From Owenia fusiformis (Eukaryota; Annelida; Polychaeta; Sabellida; Oweniidae), in contig CAIIXF020000003.1 in assembly GCA_903813345.2 (NCBI GenBank), positions 31,931,151-31,995,150 of the forward strand: a DNA stretch of 64,000 nucleotides, given 5' to 3'. The translations under genes were made by a program, and so were the position numbers. The notes beneath the pieces are model-generated. The model was given only the letters and a program-made list of their open reading frames with translations, was not told the DNA's origin and ran no database searches. Numbering within the stretch: the first letter of the stretch is position 1; each line of letters starts with the position of its first letter. Positions 23,806 through 35,830 of the stretch are shown here, piece after piece.

Positions 23806-26800
23806 TCAATCTTTCAATTTAATGTAAACTTTGTTTAAAAATCTCTTGGTAAGAGAATCAAATATAAAACCAATTTCATGCCCATAATTCAAAAATACAT
23901 CATTACCAAGCAGCCAATGTAGTTTTGAGTCTTCTGGTAAAGTTAAAAATTCATTCCATACAGGAGATGGAAGAGTTGATTTAAAATCATTGAATAGGGC
24001 AAGGCGTTCAGGATTGAAAAAATGACATCTAAGCAATCTGTGACGTAGGTCATCCCTACATTCATCATTGCATAATAGACAAATGCCAGTTCCCTTGCCC
24101 CATCTTTCTAAATCAGCCTGTAACATAAAACAGCCAGTCCTGGCTCTAAATTTAAGCTGGGTGGGGTAAAAATCATTTTTATTGTTCATATATAGCTCTA
24201 TACCAGGGTGTTGTTTGACATCCTTATAAAAACTAAGTGAAGACTGGGTTCCAATCTTTTCTTGAAAATTAAAGATATCTTGATCATCTGAAATGACCTT
24301 ATATGAATGGACCCAATCCACATCATTTCGGAACATAACACCTTCAAGACCCCTGTCCATTAAAATATCATGCACATTATTCATATATTTCCAAGATAAT
24401 ATTTTGCCTTGATTATGACATTTAAGCATACTTTGAAAAACTACATCTAAAAGGCTGTTTCGAGTGTTCATCTTGAGGTATGTGAAATATTCAATTTGTT
24501 TGTCTTCAATTTCACGCATGATTGGTGTCCAGCCCAAGTCACCAAAAAGGGCATTTGTGGCTGGTTTACATCGAAGTTGTAGGAGTGCTCTAGCAAGGTT
24601 ATATTGAGCTGACTTAAGGACTTGCTTACTAGTTTTATTGACCAGCCAGACACCACAGCCATGTGTCAGAGCTGGGAGAACCATGGTTCTGTAAATACTT
24701 TGTCCAAAATTAAGCCTGTTAACATTGTTATGCTTGGCTAATGTATACCTCATGTAACCAGTCATTTTGGAAGCTTTTTTTGACAGATAATCCTTTACAT
24801 GAAAAGTGTCATTGAACAATTTATCAACATATGTACCAAGATATTTATATTCCCGAACTTCATTGATATGGGCTGACCCTAGTGACCAATTTTTCGAAGA
24901 ATCTGTTCTTTTACCAATGATCATGACTTTTGACTTTTTTTGATTGAAGTTCAAGCCCCATTTAATTCCAAATTCAGCTGCGGTATTAAGCATATCTTGT
25001 AATTCATTTTCATCTGCAAACAACAGTGAAGGAATATATTCGTTTTCATAGTTTATACCCTGTTTCTTTGATGAGAGCATGTCAATTAAATCTGTGATAA
25101 CTATCGAAAATAACGTGGGGGACATGTTACAGCCTTGCTTTAGACCGTATTTACTGTCATAAAAGTCAGTTTCAAAACCGCCAAATGAGACTTTATTTTT
25201 AGGACATTCATATAGTTTACGTAAAATTCTCCATGATTTGCCCTGAATTCCTTTGTCCCAAAGATGTGAAAATAAAATATTATGATCTAAAACATCAAAT
25301 GCCTTGGAAATGTCAAGGAAAGCAAGAAATGTTTTCTTTCCTGTACTTTTCCTTAGACAACAGAGGCCCTTAAGAATAAATATATTATCTTCAAGACGGC
25401 GCTTTTCACGAAAGCCTCCTTGAAGGTTTCCGAGTATATTCTCGCGTTCAATGAAATGTCGAATCTCTTTATCAAGCATATACCTTATACACATTAGAAG
25501 TGACTGTTATACCACGATAATTATCCAAAATTTCAGTGTCCCCATCCTTATGTAAGGGCTTTAGGATACCCTCTTTCCATTCAGAAGGGAAAGACTCTGT
25601 GTATGTAAAAAATTGAAACATATCGAGTAACGAATCGCATAAAATCTGCCCGCCATATTTTAAAAACTCATTCATAATACCATCGGTACCACACATTTTA
25701 CCATTTTTAAGACTTTTCAAACATTCATTTAGTCTCACTTTAGTAATAGAGAATGTATCCAGACCTTCCGTCTTACATTCTTCATGTAGTTGTTTCATTT
25801 TATCATTTATATCAATGAAATTTGAATCTTTATTCCTGTGAGTATTACCTAAATTGCCCCAATATGTCTTTAATGTTTCACACACTACTTTTGGATCTGT
25901 GATCAATTGAGTTGGATCGGAAGGGTTTTTAATTTGGATTGGATATTCTGCCTTTTTATTAAACATCTTTAAAGATTTCCAGTATGATTTTGAACTTTTT
26001 GACTTCTTCATAGCATTTCTAGTCATGTTTTTAATGTGGTTATTGACAATTTTTTCTTTGATTTTATGCTGAACTTTCTGTTTACGCTCAATATATATGT
26101 TCCATAGCTCTTCCAAATAACTAGGATCCCCCACCCCAGACTTTTCCCAAAATCGAAAAAACCTGTTGGCTTCTTGCCTATTCTTGATCAAATTATTAAT
26201 TTCCTTATCCCAGAAAGATCTACAGTGGTGTGATACATTTTTAGACCCAATTTCATTCTCAGCTGTGTTTAGTAAAAGTTGTTTCCACTGACTCCACATG
26301 GATTCAGCGTCGGTAAAATTGTTTGAATTCCATGATTTAAAAACATCACTTACCTTTACATTGAAACTTTCCCAGTCTGTATCATCAGTTATATCCCATT
26401 TTACATAGGTCTTGGATTCTATTTTGGCAAGGGGTGGATAAATATTATTTGAACACCCTGTAGAAAAAGTAGTTAAAATCATAGAATGGTCACTGCCAAT
26501 ACTGAAGTGGCCATCTTCATCGACGATCATACTTTTACATTGTGAAGAAGCAGTTTCATTACTTATGACATAGTCGATTGTTGATTGAAGATTATTTCTT
26601 TTCCATGTTATTTTTCCTTGGCAAATATTCATAGTGTTTAATATGGAAGAGTTTGTCACTTCACACATATGCTCAATAAGATCACCATTAAAACTTGTTT
26701 TGCCATTCTCCCTGAATTTAGATATTTTCCCATTACAGTCACCCATAAGAATAGTATATTCAGAGTCATTTGATAATTCTGCAAAGTTATTAATCAACTC

Positions 26801-27271
26801 ATCACAAAGCGCTTGACTTTTTTCAGTGTCAATGCCATCCTGGGGAAAATATACTACACAGAGATTGAAAATCACCGTTTTAATCTTCACCTTTACCCAA
26901 TATCTCTCGAGATCATCAGACCTAGAATCAAGAAGATTATCGTTCAATATCCGTACGTTCTTTTTGATGAAAAAACCTACTCCACCTCCAAGTTTATTTT
27001 TCCGGTCTTTTGGCAAAAATTCATAGTTATTAGGTAGGATTGAAATATCGCGGCTTTCATTGAACCAGGTTTCTGTTACCCCCATAATCGTAAAACCTTC
27101 AGTTTCTAAAAGCTTAGCTAATTGGACCTGCTTGGCCTGCCCTAGATTTTGTACATTATTGAAACACATCCTAACATTATTAGAGTGGTGTTTTCTATTA
27201 CCACGTCGTATCTTTTTATGCATGTGGCTGCTTGGTTGAGATGGATTTTTGCATTGGGTGCTGGCAATCAC
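23806..27271 (-). pseudogene. LINE ORF2 (endonuclease-RT), frameshift plus active-site loss
   Basis: From 27271 the endonuclease is readable: FNNVQNLG, GVTETWF, MGDCNGKIS and SIGSDHSMIL. The frame switches in the overlap of 25472-25494, in the middle of the RT N-terminal part. The second frame carries GGFREKRR, LDISKAFDVLDH and LKQGCNMSPTLF, then LLFADENELQDML. The expected FADD is FADE here and the following residues look joined by a small deletion, so catalysis should be lost. A Cys-rich CLLCNDECRDD...H..LRCH finger follows near 24050-24100. Two independent lesions make this a dead element. Confidence 0.85.
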
Positions 27272-27283
27272 TTTGCCAGTGAC

Positions 27284-28420
27284 CTAGTAATTGTTACCAT
27301 CTACATCATTGTCCAAAGCACTGAAGGAATTATGGCATATTACTGATTTATGACCCAGGCCATTACAAGTGTAGCATCTCACAGTCTGGGGGTGCCAACA
27401 TGTTCGGGTCAAATGACCTGTCATTCCACATTTTTGACATGCTTGCCCCCGCAGATCGTTAGATTGCTGATTATTGCTGTGATTAATATTGTTGCCATTA
27501 GAAGCTTGACCAGAATTTCTGTTCTTGTTGGACTTAGCTTGCCTCCACTGAGTGGGGCGAGGAATGTTAATAGAAACCATACGTTGGGGTGCTGCTGGTA
27601 AGGGTACATTAATGTCAGATTGGGTCATGTGCGTAGGTGTGGGAGTATTAGGGGCTATAGCATTTGTTGGTGGCATTGTGCTTTGGCTTATTCCTCCTCC
27701 TATTCCTAGGCTTAGCGACAGATTTCAAGTTAGTGTTAAGCTTGAGATTAACCCCAAGACGATTTGTCCCTGCATCAGACAAATGAAGTCCATCTGGCAG
27801 CAGGTATCCTGCATTAACAGTCCCATCACGGAGCTTGAAATCAAGGTCATTATTTACGAAGGTACAATTCTCGTCCTCGGCAATTGTTACTAGACCTGCA
27901 TTTATTAGATCGATTGTTGCTTGGGCAGTGTCATTGTCTGTACGTGGTGTAATACTGGATATGATGACATTGTTGGTGCGTTGTTTAGCGCCCTTTACAA
28001 GCATTTTGTAGTCCTCAGCTATTTTATCCAGGTCCTCACATTTGGCACAATCGTTGCTTCCTACTTGTAGTATGATAGATTTATAGGAACCAGATTTTTC
28101 GGCAATTGTACGGTTAGCATCAGCAATTTTGCCACCGCTGATACTTATCACTTCAGTGTCTAATAATCTGGTCTCATCAACATCTCTCACAATGGACGAA
28201 CCAATGAGTAGAGATTTCTGGCAGCGTGCGTCCTGTTTCGTTGAAGGCTGATCTGCAACAAGTAAACGGTTACGGAGCTGCATGTTTTCCTTGTTAAGTT
28301 CAATACAGTCAGCTGTCTTAGAAGCAAGCTGCTTCACTAGATCTGTGTTAGTGGACTGAAGGGCATCATTTGTACGTTGTAAAGCATCCAATGAAACTTG
28401 TGTAGCCTTCAGAGTAGTGT
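27284..28420 (-). pseudogene. LINE ORF1: coiled coil, SGNH hydrolase, CCHC knuckles
   Basis: The frame from about 28420 to 27648 has a heptad-like helix (residues rich in L, N, D, Q), then an SGNH/GDSL-like esterase: LLIGSSIVRD (block I with the nucleophile Ser), LQVGSNDC (block III) and LPDGLHLSDAG (block V, Asp/His). A different frame (27676-27284) carries two zinc knuckles, CQKCGMTGHLTRTC and CYTCNGLGHKSVIC. They probably formed one ORF1 that is now frameshifted near 27660. The 5' few codons up to 28478 belong to the adjoining repeat, not to the LINE. Known role of such ORF1 proteins: RNA binding; the esterase role is not understood. Confidence 0.8.
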
Positions 28421-28445
28421 GCATTGAAGTAAGAATGTTTGTCAA

Positions 28446-28628
28446 CAACAACAGCTCAAATATAATGGACCACATCAAAGCTTACAATAAATTATTTAAA
28501 AAATATTTTCGACCTGTCAAGCTTTTTTATCAAGTTTTTATCAATTTCATTGAAAGATGGCAAAGTTGTTTGTATTACATGATACATTTATTTTTATATA
28601 AGTGTCGCCATCTTTTAAATCAATAGTA
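28446..28628. repeat. 183-base repeat copy joined to LINE 5' end
   Basis: This block matches 29268-29450 over its full 183 bases, with no difference noticed by eye. It begins CAACAACAGCTC exactly where the minus-strand LINE 5' end stops and ends CAATAGTA. Confidence 0.85.
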
Positions 28629-29075
28629 TAAACCTGGAACAATATCCAGTGGATATTGGTATCCTGGTTGCAAACCCATGCGTATGATTAATTACAATGT
28701 TAAACATTTACAAAACTAAATTCACCTAACTTTTTTAAACCACATGATTGTATTTTCAAATGTTGGTAATATTTCCGAATAAAAAGTTGAGCAAATGGAG
28801 TAAGTCAAAACCAAATAACACGACTAATGAATATTAGTTAACTACGTATTTAAGTAAAGATGTTGTAAATATTTTTTTAAACAGAAAATACTACTATTAA
28901 TTTGTTTTGTGCATATATTCCTGTATTATCTTTTTATCTTATACTTTGCCGCCAATGTTATTTTAACAATGCTATATATTTGTACATGTACTTATACTCA
29001 GGAAACATAGATAAATTGAAATTGAAAAAACAAAACAATTGTATGGGCTTATTAGCAATTAACAGAATATTGATG

Positions 29076-31981
29076 TACACTCCCCTCCATAAGTTTGGCA
29101 ACCTTGGCTCCCCCATTGAACTACGTGTTAAAGCCTCTTTACCTTTGAATTTTTATTTACTTAAAGGCCCACTTTGGGAATTCTCAACATTTTTGGGCAA
29201 AATAAAGACTTACATTTAAATTTCATAGTATGTCCAATGTATTTGAACCTTATCTTTCATTTGACACCAACAACAGCTCAAATATAATGGACCACATCAA
29301 AGCTTACAATAAATTATTTAAAAAATATTTTCGACCTGTCAAGCTTTTTTATCAAGTTTTTATCAATTTCATTGAAAGATGGCAAAGTTGTTTGTATTAC
29401 ATGATACATTTATTTTTATATAAGTGTCGCCATCTTTTAAATCAATAGTAATTTAAAAATGGAATTATTACACCAAAAGTTGTGCGAAAATGGCCTTTTC
29501 ACGTGTTGGCAAAAAGTTTTGATGACATTTAAAGACATAGACATATTTTTATTTACTTAAAGGCCCATTTTGGGAATTCTCAACATTTTTGGGCAAAATA
29601 AAGACTTACATTAAAATTTCATAGTATGTCCAATGTATTGATAAGAACCTTATCTTTCATTTAACACCAACAACAGCTCAAATGGACCACATCAAAGCTT
29701 ACAATAAATTATTTAAAAATATATTTTTGATCTGTCAAGCTTTTTTATCAAGTTTTTATCAATCTCATTGAAAGATGGCAAAGTTGTTTGTATTACATGA
29801 TACCATGGGCTTTCAATTAGAGTTGAAAGCCCATGATGATACGTTTATTTTTATATAAGTGTCGCCATCTTTTAAATCAACAGCAATTTAAAAATGGAAT
29901 TATTACACCAAAAGTAGTGCGAAAATGGCCTTTTCAAAGTTTTGATGACTCTTCGTTCCGTGGTAAAGAAAAGCTATCAAGCATTGTCTGAAGAGCAGAT
30001 TTATCTTCGTAATTCTACTTTTAGCATGGCGACCTTGACCTTGAAAAAATATAGGCATTTGGGCGATAATAGGTGATTCAAAAGTGAAAATGAGTGCTTT
30101 TTCCCTAGTTTTACCACGGGGTTTCAATTAGAAGGGTATGCAACTCTCTGTAATAACGTGAGGCCTTCAAAATGAGCAATGCCATGCTACCCTTTTATGG
30201 TAATATTTCAAAAAGAATAAGATAAATGTGTATGTTTCAGTATTATTGTGAATAAAAATTTTCAATATGATTTAAGCATAAAATATAAATATCATGTAAA
30301 AGTAAACAAAAAATACCAATAAGAATAAAAGGAATCAAGATGTTCTCTTCGAGTATTGCACTGTGGGTAATTATTCAAGAACACATTCCAATAAAAACAT
30401 AATTTGTGGGAGAATGTTCACTTTCTGTATTGTCATAATTATTATGAATTCCATTTTTTATTAAATTATCAACATGTATGGAGATAATCATGTTTTTGTT
30501 TTTGATTTATTTCTTTAAATCATCAATATAAAGTACAAAATAAGATTTTCTTGGAATGTGTACATTCTCCAATTTTGAAAACCAAGGCAATGCTTATGCA
30601 TGAAATATGGGAAGTTGCCTACACTTCTAATTGAAAGCCCATAGTTTTACTTTGACCAAGCCTAAAAATCGAAGTGGTAAACCTACCACCGATTTTTGAC
30701 ATTTTTGTTGTCTAGAAGTGTCTTAGATGATATCAAAGTTTAAGTAAATTTGTATGTCTAGAAATATTTTATAAATTAGTGCCATTATGGTGGTTTTTGG
30801 TGCTTTTTTGCTCTCATTCTTTACCCCATTACTACGGTTGCCATGGCAACTAATAGGCTTTGGTAACCATGCCAACTTGATTTTTGAAGGACATCCACCT
30901 GATAGTAGTTTGGCCAAGTTTAATGGAAATGGGCCTGGTTTGATATACTGGCAGTGAGGTTGATTGTGGCAAGTAGTAAAACGGCAAAACAATGGGAAAG
31001 TCATACCACATGCACTTTGTTTAACATGCGCCTGCATGTCCAATTATCTCTGAACTTCAAATGCTTTTTTCTATGTGAGTTATTTTTTTCTTACTTCAAT
31101 CAATATTCAAGCAAATCAAACTTTGTGTCATATTTGAGGGAGTGCGTGAGTAACATGTTTCAATAATTATTTTTTATTTTTTCTTCTAAATTAAGTATAG
31201 TGCGCCGTTATCCTGCAATGAAAATACTTATAGTATTGATGGAAACGTAATTTTACTTTATTCCAATACCTCCAAATTTTCTCAATTTTTTCCTTAATTA
31301 GAATAGGTCGAAAATTGATGATAGATTTGATGAATTTTTGAAAATCGACATTCCCATGTTAACCAATAGGAAATGGTAGGTTTGCCGCAAGTCATATGAC
31401 AGAATATCCATTCATCCGAGTCCTTGCAAAAAATACAAGTTAGGTGGGAAATTGAATTTGCTAACTTTTTTTAACAAGAAATTGATAAGTCTCTTCATGT
31501 TCAACAAAGTTATAGGTCTTTAAAGTCAAAATTATTTTTCAAAAAACCATCCCCATTGAAACAACACAGGAAGCGAAAAATGATTTTCAAAAATGACTTT
31601 GAAGCTCTGTAACTAAATTATCAAGTAAACTAAATACTTAGTGTACAAAAAAGTTAGACAATTCAATTTTTTGCTGAATCTTTTACTATACTGAATAGAT
31701 ATCCGGATTTCTGATTTGCCCCGAACCCACTATTTTCCATTGGTTTACATGGGAATGACGATTTTCAAAAATTCATCAAATTTATCATCACTTTTCAACC
31801 TATTGTACTTGATGAAAAAATTGCGAAAATTTGGAGGTATTGGAAATAAAGTCAAGTTACGTTTCAATATTATAAGTTATTTCATCGCAGGTTAAGTAAA
31901 TAAGAATTCAAACGTAAAAGTGGCTTTAACACGTAGTTCAATGGGGGAGCTAATGTTGCCAAACTTATGGAGGGGAGTGTA
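29076..31981. mobile_element. TIR element, 2.9 kb, TA target site (Tc1/mariner-like, non-autonomous)
   Basis: The left end reads CACTCCCCTCCATAAGTTTG after TA; the right end is its reverse complement before TA. The inverted homology extends further in (ACTACGTGTTAAAGCC; also 31238-31372 against 31738-31870). No transposase frame is present. Inside are three related blocks of a ~390-base direct repeat (about 29150-29540, 29550-29930 in part). The element interrupts a LINE 3' tail precisely between TTGATG and GATGTAAAA. A sister copy is at 55512-58299. Confidence 0.82.
29797..29842. mobile_element. 32-base palindromic insert with 7-base direct repeats
   Basis: Compared with the other copies of the internal repeat, this copy has 32 extra bases: two complementary ends (CATGGGCTTTCAA and TTGAAAGCCCATG) joined by a few bases and flanked by ATGATAC on both sides. 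It looks like the two termini of a DNA transposon that lost its interior, plus target duplication. Confidence 0.6.
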
Positions 31982-32372
31982 GATGTAAAATGCCAAGGGG
32001 GGTTCACTTTTTGAAAAATTCCAGGGGTTCAATTTTTGATAATTTTGGTCCAAAAATGGCCCAAATCCCTTGGAAAGTGCTAAGAATGGTGAAATACTGC
32101 ATGATTTTGAATTTATTTTGGCCAAGGGGGAGGGGGTTCTCTCGAATCCATCGACTCGCAGAACACGACATAAATTCAGAAGGGGGTATCAGTTTTTTAG
32201 TCGATCTCATATCCACGATTATTCTATATTGTGATATTTTTAAAATGTTTATAATGATCCATATCAATCAATGTCTTAAATATACATACGAATCCTGCTT
32301 ACAGGTAAACTACCTTCTATATGAATCCTGTACGAATCCTGAAGGCTGGATTCATTTGTGCTTGAATCCTGG

Positions 32373-33926
32373 TAGCCTTGCCCAAGTCGGTCTCTTTTAC
32401 TATCTTGATTTCTATTATGACCGCCTTGTACCAAAGAGAAAGCCACGTGCTTTACCGACTCAATGTTTATGTCGGTAAAATTTGACCAATCAACGACGGC
32501 CCTGCAGCGTTAGCTCATTATTATGCGCGGTCAAAAACAAGTACACTTTTTACTTTTCGCCGGGACTTTTCACGGACAAATCTTGCATGAATTCATCATG
32601 AAAATACAAATATTTTATCAGATAAATATCAATCAGAGTTTAGTGGATGCCGGAGCATCGATCGGTAACCGGAGGTGAGAAGATTTCAACAATAACCGTT
32701 GAAACGATCGCTGAATTCAAATGAACATGTAGCTGAGATTCAATCACTGATCGACTACATGACCCGCTACATTGGACTCGGTCTTGCATTTTCATCGCGA
32801 AATCAGTTTTAAATCTATTGCATGATTTAATTTATATTAATGACTCTTACATTCCCTATGTACAGGGTGTTCAAAAAAACGCAACCCAAAGAAATCGCTA
32901 TATCTTGGAAAATAATAATGCAATCATGTTCATTTTTTCAAGAAAGAAAGAAGAGACTGTGTATGTATAGCTCATGTAGTTGGTTAGTTATAAAACATGA
33001 TGCCTTAGACACCTGCTCAAAAGATATTAGAATTGGAAAGATACGAAAAACACAGGGGGTGACTGCCACAGCAATAAAACCGAATAACTTTCTAATTATA
33101 GTGTTTTAGCTCTTCAAATTTGGCACAAATCATCTTCATTCAAAGTATGGTAAATCTGTAGAGTGAAATCAAAATCACTCCTTGGACTTTACAGTTATGG
33201 TCGAAATGCATTCAAAACGCAGTCAAACGCCCTGGTTCAGGCAGACTTAAGAAGGCATTTTGACCATGACTCTAAAGTCCCTGGAGTGATTTTGATGAAA
33301 CTCCACAAATTCACCACACATTGAATGAGAATAATTTGTGCCAAATCTGAAGTGCCAAAACACTATGGTAAAAAGTTATTCAGTTTTATTGCTGTGGCAG
33401 TCACCTTTGACTGCGTTTTTTGTATCTTTCTAATAGTAATGTATTTTGAGCAGGTGTCTAAGGCTTCATGTTTTACAAGTAAATAACTACAGGACCTCTA
33501 CATGCACAGTCTCTCCTTTCTTTCCTGAAAAAATGAGTGCAATTGGATAAGTATTTTCTAAGATATAGCGATTTCTTTGGGTTGCGTTTTTTTTTAACAC
33601 CCTGTACATTTAATTACATAATATATTGTTACTCTAAAGAAACGATCGATCAGATCATTGAATTTCAAATCGGGAAGATTGCTTTGCTTATGCAGGTCAA
33701 CCTGATAACGTTTTGATTGGTCAATCAGCCTGAAGTCACACGTCGTGTCCACGCGTATATATGTTAATCAATAAGGTTTCGCGATACCCCTGATAGCGTA
33801 GGTATTATGGAAATCTCGAAACCGTTGAATAACTCTGCATAATATCAGCGCAGGTGTATTGGATTGTACAAGGCGGTAATAATTCAAGATCAGATAAGTA
33901 AAAAAATACCGACTTGGGCAAGGCTA
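32373..33926. mobile_element. TIR element with 9-base target duplication (Mutator-like?)
   Basis: The ends TAGCCTTGCCCAAGTCGGT and ACCGACTTGGGCAAGGCTA are inverse, and weaker complementarity continues for about 60 bases (to a GTACAAGGCGGT string). GAATCCTGG flanks the element directly on both sides. Removing the element and one flank restores a normal satellite unit, which fixes the insertion site. A nine-base duplication fits Mutator-like elements; no transposase is present. Confidence 0.65.
32861..33606. mobile_element. Near-complete foldback element, TA target site
   Basis: TACAGGGTGTTCAAAAAAAC at the left and its complement (...AACACCCTGTA) at the right frame two arms of about 340 bases that pair almost throughout, with the centre near 33235. 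It sits inside the 32373-33926 element. A related family member is at 59055-59984. Confidence 0.82.
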
Positions 33927-34625
33927 GAATCCTGGCTACAGGATCCATTTGTTAACTACCCTCTATATGAATCCTGCACGAATCCTGAAGGCTGGATTCA
34001 TTTGTAAACTATCTTACATATGGACCCTGCTTGAATCCTGGCTACAGGACTCATTTGTAAACTACCTTTTGTATGAATCCAGTGCGAATCCTGAAGGCTG
34101 GATTCATTTGTAAACTACCTTACATATGGACCCTGCTTGAATCCTGGCTACATGACTCATTTGTAAACTACCTTTTGTATGAATCCAGTGCGAATCCTGA
34201 AGGCTGGATTCATTTGTAAACTACCTTACATATGAATCCTGTACGAATCCTGAAGGTTGGATTCATTTGTAAACTACCTTACATATGAATCCTGCACGAA
34301 TCCTGAAGGCTGGATTCATTTGTAAACTATCTTACATTATGCACCCTGCTTGAATCCTGGTTACAGGACTCATTTGTAAACTACCTTTTGTATGAATCCA
34401 GTGCGAATCCTGAAGGCTGGATTCATTTGTAAACTATCTTACATATGAATCCTGCTTGAATCCTGGCTACAGGATTTATGTATAAACTAGCTTCTATATG
34501 ATTTCTGCACGAATCCTTAATGCTGGATTCATGTGTAAGCTATCTTACATATGAATCCTGCTTGAATCCTGGAGGCAGGATTCATTTGTAAACTATCTAA
34601 ACCGCGAATCCTGTATGAATCCGCT

Positions 34626-35830
34626 GCGTTGCGCCCCCTTCCACAGCATAAACTTGGACATTCCTGTACATTCTACATTAGTCCAACAACACTAGACCTA
34701 GCCCGGGCCTCGTTTCTTATCTGACATGTGTTATGGCCCGGCTAGGTCTAACCTCCATGACCATTTTGCCTTTGATGCGTTAATTTAATCGTTCAGCAGG
34801 TTTCGACAAGCGGAACTAATTGAACCCTGAAAACATGGCAATAGTATATACACAAAGAATGTGATTCAAGCATGCATACATACCTTATAAACACATACAC
34901 CCCGTCCCGTATCCCCCTTAGACCCTATTGATGCATAATTACGAAAATAACATCGAAATTGCGAATCGTTTCAGGAATTAACCGTCATCACGGCACTGCA
35001 TTAACGAACAGTTGGTTTGCAATTAATAACTATTTTGCGTGTATATACGCGCTATATAAATTAATCAAATTGATACCTGTTATCCTCAAAATTGATCTTT
35101 TTATCCCGAGTAATCGCGATAATAATTATCAATCTATTTGACAACAATTTCGTTTCGCTGGTAGTTTAATTTTACGATCCGGGACACTCAGACGAACAGA
35201 CACAATGACAGACATGCGGAAATGTCACTTTAGAGATTGGTAAGTGTAGCCTCATTTTACTCGTATAAATGAACATTCAACACAATAATATTGTGTTAAA
35301 TCGCTTGATGTTATGTGTTTTTATATTATTGTCAAGTATCAGTTGCACGTTATCGCGGAAAAATGGTTTCGATGGATTCAGAACTTGCATCAAAGGAAAG
35401 AATAGTAAGGAGGTTAAACTCAATAATGGCCCCAAGAAAATTCCTAATAATAAAGAACGCCGTTATTGAGTTTAACGACGTTGAACTAATTCTACATATG
35501 TCATTGGCAAATTGCATTCAATTCTGGATAAAAACATTTTTTTTTTTAAACAATAGGTTTATTTCATTGATATATTTTTCATGGCATAGTACACAATCAT
35601 GCGGCAAATCGCCTTCTGGCATTTTATGTCCGCTTTCAATTACAATGTTACATATAAATATACGAAAAATTCAAGAAAAATAAAACACACCCACTGTTTA
35701 GATGTGGCATGTTATAAATGAAGTGTACTGACGGGGACCTGCTGCAACATAGATGGGGCGACCAATTACACATAGGGGTTGAGTAAGTGGGGTCTAAGGT
35801 AGTCAGATTATGTACGACCATACACAACCA
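34626..35830. other. No gene recognised
   Basis: AT-rich sequence with scattered short frames. The frames at 35269-35469 and 35315-35683 show no domain and overlap each other in different frames. I see no repeat structure here. Confidence 0.45.

Larger units (their letters stand above)
23726..28445 (-). mobile_element. LINE with SGNH-esterase ORF1, (TAA)n-type tail
   Basis: On the minus strand the order is ORF1 (SGNH hydrolase, then two CCHC knuckles), ORF2 endonuclease, RT and C-terminal finger, then a 3' end in a trinucleotide tail (TATTATTATTATTATTTTATT on the plus strand begins near 23727). An esterase-bearing ORF1 and a short-repeat tail point to the CR1/L2 group. The 5' end is truncated at about 28445, where it joins a 183-base repeat. 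Confidence 0.85.
32277..34625 (+). repeat. ~60-base satellite (GAATCC family), interrupted
   Basis: Units of roughly 60 bases contain GAATCCTG(C/A)...GGCTGGATTCATTTGTAAAC, often arranged as alternating A/B variants of about 120 bases. A short part lies at 32277-32372 and the main array at 33927-34620. A 1.55 kb inverted-terminus element splits them. Confidence 0.85.

Noticed and set aside
28417-28626. 69-codon frame repeated identically at 29230-29448
   Set aside because: Identity reflects the 183-base repeat, not coding conservation; no start context or domain.
33927-34620. Possible CRISPR array
   Set aside because: Regular units but without unique spacers; this is a eukaryotic satellite with higher-order variants.
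35269-35683. Two overlapping frames of 66 and 122 codons
   Set aside because: Mutually exclusive frames without domain, in AT-rich sequence with no neighbour context.
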